NCBI RefSeq assembly: GCF_946478805.1
Contig: NZ_CAMLDC010000013.1
Span: 62,001 to 126,000 of the forward strand
DNA: 64,000 nt
Reading direction: 5' to 3'
From: an uncultured Fluviicola sp.
GTDB lineage: Bacteria > Bacteroidota > Bacteroidia > Flavobacteriales > Crocinitomicaceae
Position 1 is the stretch's first letter. The number at the start of each line of letters is the position of its first letter. Below are positions 59,242-64,000 of the stretch, one piece after another. The notes beneath the pieces were generated by a model. That model saw nothing but the letters and a program-made list of their open reading frames with translations. It ran no database searches and had not been told where the DNA came from. The position numbers and the translations under genes are program-made.

Positions 59242-60201
59242 ATGATCCGACTTACCTTTTTCACTTTATTATTTCTTTTAGCGAACATGCATGTTTTTTC
59301 TCAAACAAGCATCTATGCAATTACCAATGACGGATCCATTATACGAATTGACCCGGGCAATTGCAGTTATGAAACATTATTATCAGCTTATCAAATTGGC
59401 GAAGGGTTCAATGATATTGCTTTCGCCAATAACGAATTATACGTTTCCAATGCCAATTTTATACGGAGAATAGATTTCTTATCAGGCACAGCAGTTTCAA
59501 CAAACCTTGAAGGTCTAAGTGACGGCAATATAACAGGTTTGACAGGCGATGAGAATGGAAATTTATATGCCTCTGGCGATTATTTGACCAAAGCAATTCC
59601 TTCCACCGGGTCAGTTAGTAATTTAGGATCTTTAGGAGGTTACTACACGGTGGGTGATCTAGAAATATATAATAATGTTTTTTATATTTCCGTCCTTGAT
59701 ACTGGCACTAACAAACTCATAAAAGTCCAAACCAATCCATTTTTAATTTCTGAAATCGGAGGATTGCCCCCAAACCCTTATGGAATAACCAAGCATCAAT
59801 CCTTGAATCCCGATGAGGCTTACATTTCTACAAGTGCAGATTTACGGATTCTCAACCTGAATACAGGTGCAACTTCAATGGTTTGTCCACAACTTTGGCC
59901 TGGAACCGCCATCTATGGATTGACTACAGGGCCTGATTATCTGAGTACCGAGGAATACGAAAATCCATACGGTATTGATGTTACACAGCAGGAAAAAAAC
60001 GCAACTATTCGTATCGAAAATCCTCAGTTGGAGCAATCTTCATATTGTATTCAAAATGCTTTGGGGCAAGTCCTGTTTTCGGCAGATATCACATCCGAAA
60101 ACACCAGTATTGATCTAAACCATTACCCTATTGGAGTTCTATTTCTCACAATTACTAAGTCCAATCAATCAGTTTTTCAAAAAAAGCTAATCACTTATTG
60201 A
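59242..60201 (+). CDS. secreted propeller-like protein with T9SS type A sorting domain
   Basis: 319 residues. Signal peptide (ending VFSQ), an N-terminal region (about 20-225) paralogous to 34234-35193 (LTGDENGNLYASGDYL, LIKVQTNPFLISEI, AIYGLTTGPDYLS), and a type A C-terminal sorting domain from about 240 (NATIRIENPQLEQ, then VLFLTITKSNQSVFQKKLIT). Same length and same core as its paralogue but a different T9SS tag. Confidence 0.85.
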   Translation: MIRLTFFTLLFLLANMHVFSQTSIYAITNDGSIIRIDPGNCSYETLLSAYQIGEGFNDIAFANNELYVSNANFIRRIDFLSGTAVSTNLEGLSDGNITGLTGDENGNLYASGDYLTKAIPSTGSVSNLGSLGGYYTVGDLEIYNNVFYISVLDTGTNKLIKVQTNPFLISEIGGLPPNPYGITKHQSLNPDEAYISTSADLRILNLNTGATSMVCPQLWPGTAIYGLTTGPDYLSTEEYENPYGIDVTQQEKNATIRIENPQLEQSSYCIQNALGQVLFSADITSENTSIDLNHYPIGVLFLTITKSNQSVFQKKLITY

Positions 60202-60298
60202 TTCATTTTCAATGTGAAATTAGTTCTGCTTTCATGCAACCAACTTTTCGTTTTTGCCATCTCTATTTCAAAGAATATTAAAACCCATTTTCTATAAC

Positions 60299-61156
60299 AT
60301 GCTACCAAATATCAGAATAGCCCCAAAAGAACAAGTGGAACTTCTGAAAACCCTCGACACTGCTTTCAGCAATCAAGAGCTGGACTTTTCGGAGCAATTG
60401 TGCGGATTGTACAAAACTCAGACAGACTTGGTGAAAAAATACGGTCGGGACGGGCTCATGCTCCTGATCGACTGCGAAACCCGGGTTTATGTAGATTCCG
60501 AAACCAAACGAAGTTTGGAGATCATGCATTATCACGCTATTCCTAAAGACTGTCCGTGGCACGAACTGCGCGAATTACAGATCTCCGACTTTATTCAGAA
60601 GGTCTGGGCAGCTTTCCCGATTTCCTTTGTTGAAGTCTTGAAAGAATACACCAAAGACCTTTTCGTGATTTTCGAAGACAAGAAATGGTACATGGTTTAT
60701 GCCTATCAAGGCAAAGATTACAACAACAATAGTTACTATGACTTTTTGGGAGGATGCCAACCGGAGCAAAATGCCGGATTACCTAAAGCACTTTTGGACA
60801 CAGGCTGGAAAATGCCTAAGGATTTACAGGAATTGTATTCCGTTCACAGCATTTTCGGCGATTTGAAAAGTGTCCTCAAAAACGCAATCACAGACTGTAT
60901 TCCGAATGCAAGTTCCCTGGAAACATCCCTGACCTTTTTGGAAGAATATGTAGTCGCATGGGAAGTGGACTATACTTTTTTCGACTTATTACCCTTTTGT
61001 GAGGACGGAGCGGGGAATTCTCAGAACTTCTATAAAGCTGAGCCAACCGAAAACTCTTATGCAACAGTAGATTGGGATCACGAGACCAAAGAAATTTCAG
61101 GAGCCAGCACTTTAGCTGAATTTATGGAACATCAATTTGCAGAAAGAATGGTTTAA
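60299..61156 (+). CDS. hypothetical cytoplasmic protein
   Basis: About 285 residues, no signal peptide or membrane helix, acidic, no recognised family. Aromatic-rich segments such as KKWYMVYAYQGKDYNNNSYYD suggest a globular protein. The ATG at 60299 is used; the longer reading would start with TTG at 60254. Stands between two T9SS or DUF genes as a single unit. Confidence 0.62.
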   Translation: MLPNIRIAPKEQVELLKTLDTAFSNQELDFSEQLCGLYKTQTDLVKKYGRDGLMLLIDCETRVYVDSETKRSLEIMHYHAIPKDCPWHELRELQISDFIQKVWAAFPISFVEVLKEYTKDLFVIFEDKKWYMVYAYQGKDYNNNSYYDFLGGCQPEQNAGLPKALLDTGWKMPKDLQELYSVHSIFGDLKSVLKNAITDCIPNASSLETSLTFLEEYVVAWEVDYTFFDLLPFCEDGAGNSQNFYKAEPTENSYATVDWDHETKEISGASTLAEFMEHQFAERMV

Positions 61157-61172
61157 ACCGGTGAATTCGTAA

Positions 61173-61589
61173 TTATAAATACCGCGCTTCTATCCCCTTC
61201 GCCTGAAATTCACCAACCATTTTCTGTTCGCGATCATAAAGCAGAATCACTTTCTTCAGATTCGGAAGCCATTTCACATCTTCCGTTGAAGTGATATTGA
61301 ATTCATCACCTTCCCCATCCCAATAAGGTGTTACCTGGTGATATGCCTGGTGGTAATTTTGATCCAGAATCTCAACCTGGTCCAACAATTCCTGCGGAAT
61401 CTCCAGATCCCTGAAAAATTTTTTCACCCCCGGAACCGCTTTCGAAGGATGCATCGCCTTGTTAATTTTCTGCCACTTTTCAGGACCAACAAACGTTTTC
61501 ACATCAAAAGCAGGTTGAAGGAGTTTCTTGCTGTACATCAATTCCTGGATAACAGCCAGTTTAAAATTGAAGTCTTTGAATTTTGTCAT
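61173..61589 (-). CDS. hypothetical protein (possibly DUF6892)
   Basis: About 138 residues, no signal peptide. Contains FDVKTFVGPEKWQKINKAM and FNITSTEDVKWLPNLKKVIL, which remind me of the DUF6892 family, but I am not sure. Start at 61589 (ATG) is preferred to an upstream in-frame ATG at 61643 because it removes an improbable Arg/Phe-rich N-terminus. Confidence 0.6.
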   Translation of the reverse strand: MTKFKDFNFKLAVIQELMYSKKLLQPAFDVKTFVGPEKWQKINKAMHPSKAVPGVKKFFRDLEIPQELLDQVEILDQNYHQAYHQVTPYWDGEGDEFNITSTEDVKWLPNLKKVILLYDREQKMVGEFQAKGIEARYL

Positions 61590-61663
61590 TTTGCTGAAAT
61601 TAGTTCTGAAATATCGGAAATCTGATCCGATTCTTAAATACAAAATCGTATTTTAGTCTGACA

Positions 61664-61879
61664 ATGATCGTCATAACACTAATATCCCTGCTTTGTCCTT
61701 TTTTAATCTTTTTGGATTATCATAAACGCAGCAATATCCATCTCGCAATCGGGTATATTCTTGTTTTTTTCGGAAGTATTTTCCTCCTTTCACGGGTCGT
61801 CTATCATTACGGGATGTTCCTGGCAGCTTTAGCTCCGTTTTTTATCCTGACAATCTGTATCATTAGAAGAAAGCACTGA
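61664..61879 (+). CDS. small membrane protein
   Basis: 71 residues with two to three predicted membrane helices (ISLLCPFLIFLDY, LAIGYILVFFGSIFLLS, FLAALAPFFILTICI). No family recognised. A TATTTTAG near-match to the -7 element lies about 10-15 bases upstream. Likely real because of the clean hydrophobic pattern; function unknown. Confidence 0.6.
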   Translation: MIVITLISLLCPFLIFLDYHKRSNIHLAIGYILVFFGSIFLLSRVVYHYGMFLAALAPFFILTICIIRRKH

Positions 61880-61992
61880 AAAACAATAAATTACAATTTC
61901 AGGGGAAACCCCTAATTTTCTTTTTTTAAACCGAAAATGCATTGATTCAGTATAAAAACACTACCTTCGCCCGAATTTTTAAATCACTATTT

Positions 61993-63858
61993 ATGATGAA
62001 AAGACTACACTTAATTTTTCTTGCGTTTACCTTTTTGGGTTTTAAAGCCTATGCACAACCTTGTGCAGCCGTGATCAGTGCCTCAGATGCCCTTATATGC
62101 TCCGGAGACAACATTACCCTGAATGCTATTGCAAACGGTCCCGATAACTTTATGGATGCTTCGAATACTGCCGGAAACAACCACCGTGGTAACATGTTCG
62201 ACATCGTTGCAACAAATGCAGTAACCATTCTTTCATTCGATGCTTCCCCAATGGGAAATACAACCATCGAGGTGTATTACAAAGCTGGTACATGGAACGG
62301 GTTTGCCAATACGCCTTCAGCATGGACATATATTGGTTCTGCCGCTACCCCTTACACCGGCGGATTCTCAGCCGTTGCAGTACCTGTGAACGTGACTATA
62401 CCGGCTGGTCAAACGTATGCATTCTATGTAACATCGAATACGTCTGCTGTTAGTTTGAACTATTCGAATGGAACCAATGTCGGAAACGTTTACAGTAGTG
62501 ATGCAAACATCACTTTCCTGGAAGGAGGTGGTATGGAATACCCATTTACAGCAAATACAGGAGCTGTTTATCAACCACGGGTATGGAACGGAAGAATCCA
62601 TTATGCTATAGCTAACCAACCCGGAGCTACGCTTACTTGGGGTACCGGAGAAACTACAGCATCCATTCCTGCAGCACCAACTGCTACAACAACTTATACC
62701 GTTTCTGCTACAGTTCCTGGGTGTCCTTCCACATTGGCTGATACACTGGAAGTTATGGTTTCCATTCCTCCTGTAACTGCAAACGCACCGATGGTAGTAT
62801 GTTCAGAGGATGAAGTGTTACTTTATGGTACCGGTGCGGAAAGCTTTACCTGGAACAACAGTGTCACAGATAGCGTAGCGTTCGAAGCAACCGTTACAAC
62901 AACTTACGTAGTAACAGGTACCGATTCCATCGGTTGTATTGCTAATGACACGGTAACCGTAACTGTAAATCAGCTTCCCAATGTCAATGCAGGTGCAGAT
63001 TTCGATGTGTGTGAAGGAAATGATATCACATTAACAGGACAAGGTGCTGATACGTATGTATGGAACAGTGGAGTAACAGATAATATTCCTTTCGAACCTG
63101 CAGGTAATGCAACCTATATTGTAACTGGAACAGATACCAACGGATGTATTAAAAGCGACACGATCACAGTTACCGTTAATCCGACACCAATTGTTTCTGC
63201 AGGACCTGACCTGGACCTTTGCCAGGGTGTACCACATATCTTTTCAGCAACAGGTGCACAAACATATAGCTGGAACAACGGGGTAATCAATGGTATGCCA
63301 ATCGCACCTTTAAACGGCATATACTCAGTTACGGGAATAGATACCAATGGATGTTTTGCAAGTGATCAAATGACGGTTACCATTCACAATGTCATGTCTT
63401 CGATCTTTTCATCAGGAAACATACTTACTGCCGGAGTACTGGTTGACATGTCCGCTCAGTGGGTTAATTGTTCCGATATGTCCATCATCCCGGGAGAAAC
63501 GGATGTCATTTTTGAACCAACACACGGAGGAACTTACGCAATTATTGTCCAGGACAATGTTTACGGATGTATTGATACTTCAAACTGTGTGGATATTCAA
63601 TTTGCAGGACTCGATGAATCATCGGCTGCTGAGTTGAGTGTTTACCCGGTTCCTACAAATGGAAAAGTGACTGTTGCTTCTTCGGGAACAGTGATAGAAC
63701 GTGTAGAATTGATCGACATACTTGGAAAAGTATTGGAAACTACAGAACCGAATACGTTTCAAACGGAATTGAACCTTTCGGCATATGAATCCAATACGTT
63801 CTTCCTGCGTGTTTACCGTGGAGGACAAATGGCTTTGCTAAAGGTCGTGAAGAACTAA
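61993..63858 (+). CDS. large secreted Ig/PKD-like repeat protein with T9SS type A sorting domain
   Basis: About 621 residues. Signal peptide (MMKRLHLIFLAFTFLGFKAYAQ), an N-terminal domain (about 20-210) of unknown type with a jelly-roll-like pattern, then at least four Ig/PKD-like repeats (about 215-525; VTTTYVVTGTDSIGCIANDT, NATYIVTGTDTNGCIKSDT, GIYSVTGIDTNGCFASDQ), and a type A sorting domain from about 540 (LSVYPVPTNGKVTVASSGTV, then FFLRVYRGGQMALLKVVKN). Expected on the cell surface; probable adhesin or structural role. ATG at 61993 preferred to the in-frame start at 61942. Confidence 0.9.
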   Translation: MMKRLHLIFLAFTFLGFKAYAQPCAAVISASDALICSGDNITLNAIANGPDNFMDASNTAGNNHRGNMFDIVATNAVTILSFDASPMGNTTIEVYYKAGTWNGFANTPSAWTYIGSAATPYTGGFSAVAVPVNVTIPAGQTYAFYVTSNTSAVSLNYSNGTNVGNVYSSDANITFLEGGGMEYPFTANTGAVYQPRVWNGRIHYAIANQPGATLTWGTGETTASIPAAPTATTTYTVSATVPGCPSTLADTLEVMVSIPPVTANAPMVVCSEDEVLLYGTGAESFTWNNSVTDSVAFEATVTTTYVVTGTDSIGCIANDTVTVTVNQLPNVNAGADFDVCEGNDITLTGQGADTYVWNSGVTDNIPFEPAGNATYIVTGTDTNGCIKSDTITVTVNPTPIVSAGPDLDLCQGVPHIFSATGAQTYSWNNGVINGMPIAPLNGIYSVTGIDTNGCFASDQMTVTIHNVMSSIFSSGNILTAGVLVDMSAQWVNCSDMSIIPGETDVIFEPTHGGTYAIIVQDNVYGCIDTSNCVDIQFAGLDESSAAELSVYPVPTNGKVTVASSGTVIERVELIDILGKVLETTEPNTFQTELNLSAYESNTFFLRVYRGGQMALLKVVKN

Positions 63859-63907
63859 TAAAAAAAATACGTTCAGGTTGACATTTTAAAAAATTGTCAA
63901 CACGCAT

Positions 63908-63949
63908 AAAACCCCGATGAACAATTGTTTACCGGGGTTTTGTTTTTTT
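63908..63949 (+). terminator. rho-independent terminator
   Basis: Arms AAAACCCCG and CGGGGTTTT followed by GTTTTTTTA, 50 bases after the last gene's stop codon. Confidence 0.85.
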
Positions 63950-63950
63950 A

Positions 63951-63976
63951 AACTTTGCGATCTCTGTCTCTTTGCG
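63951..63976. repeat. short GCAGAGAC-type dispersed repeat
   Basis: ACTTTGCGATCTCTGTCTCT followed by TTGCGG. It is the reverse complement of the CCGCAGAGACAGC-type word at about 10990-11003, which flanks the paralogous membrane-protein gene. Confidence 0.4.
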
Positions 63977-64000
63977 GTAAAAACACATCTTATACAATTC

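Noticed and set aside
1..64000. CRISPR array, rRNA, transposase or integrase
   Set aside because: No regularly spaced repeats, ribosomal RNA sequence or recognisable recombinase was seen in either strand; the tRNA island has lost or never had its own integrase here.

Overview
The window is a 64 kb chromosomal stretch from a member of the Bacteroidota, most likely a flavobacterium (order Flavobacteriales, possibly the Crocinitomicaceae/Fluviicola side). The evidence is type IX secretion (T9SS) C-terminal sorting domains of type A and of the gliding-motility (CHU_C) type, a SusC-like TonB receptor, the bacillithiol enzyme BshC, LytTR and TPR-SpoIIE regulators, promoters of the TAnnTTTG class, and no consistent Shine-Dalgarno sequences. 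Genes are dense and lie in short operons. I see no rRNA, CRISPR array, transposase or integrase, and only one tRNA (tRNA-Leu).

Region by region. 0-13 kb: LytTR response regulator, hotdog thioesterase, TPR-SpoIIE phosphatase, an AT-rich FRG-domain gene, GNAT and DUF1801 genes, a lipoprotein, a LemA/M48 protease pair, a small four-helix membrane protein with a second copy at 11 kb, ArfB, a large TonB receptor and BshC. 13-30 kb is the conserved core: cyclophilin, DUF1573, a Nudix gene and pyrE with nearly touching start codons, BirA, rsfS-ftsH-cdsA-psd, DUF2147, a TrpG/PabA glutaminase, RidA, a glycosyltransferase fused to a degenerate sugar-transferase module, a 2-oxoacid dehydrogenase E2, a PorE-like OmpA protein, a DEDDh exonuclease and an FAH-fold enzyme.

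30.6-34.2 kb is an accessory island at tRNA-Leu(GAG). It holds a patatin phospholipase, an unknown small protein and an Abi-alpha (DUF4393) protein, and it is punctuated by three degenerate copies of the tRNA 3' end plus its terminator. 34-40 kb: a CHU_C-tagged secreted protein, then a four-gene operon (unknown, 7TM protein, histidine kinase, NarL-type regulator) divergent from two adjacent RhiA-like genes. 40-49 kb: a Kelch T9SS protein, a Tat-like hemerythrin lipoprotein, a ChrA transporter, an unknown secreted protein, an ECF41 sigma factor with its carboxymuconolactone-decarboxylase partner and a matching promoter, and a TPR-M48 protease.

49-51.3 kb is the most promising candidate for a little-described system: a small leader peptide ending in a CxxCxxC tail, overlapping a DUF692/MNIO oxidase gene that carries a C-terminal extension, which looks like a minimal peptide-modification (RiPP/bufferin-like) cluster. 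51.5-64 kb: amino-acid permease, DUF6629 protein, P-loop NTPase, alpha/beta hydrolase, a Crp/Fnr regulator next to a YceI-tautomerase-NTF2-nitronate monooxygenase operon with a consensus TGTGA-N6-TCACA operator, a minimal secreted plug-like protein, a second secreted beta-propeller-like protein carrying a type A instead of a CHU_C tag, and a large PKD/Ig-like T9SS protein.
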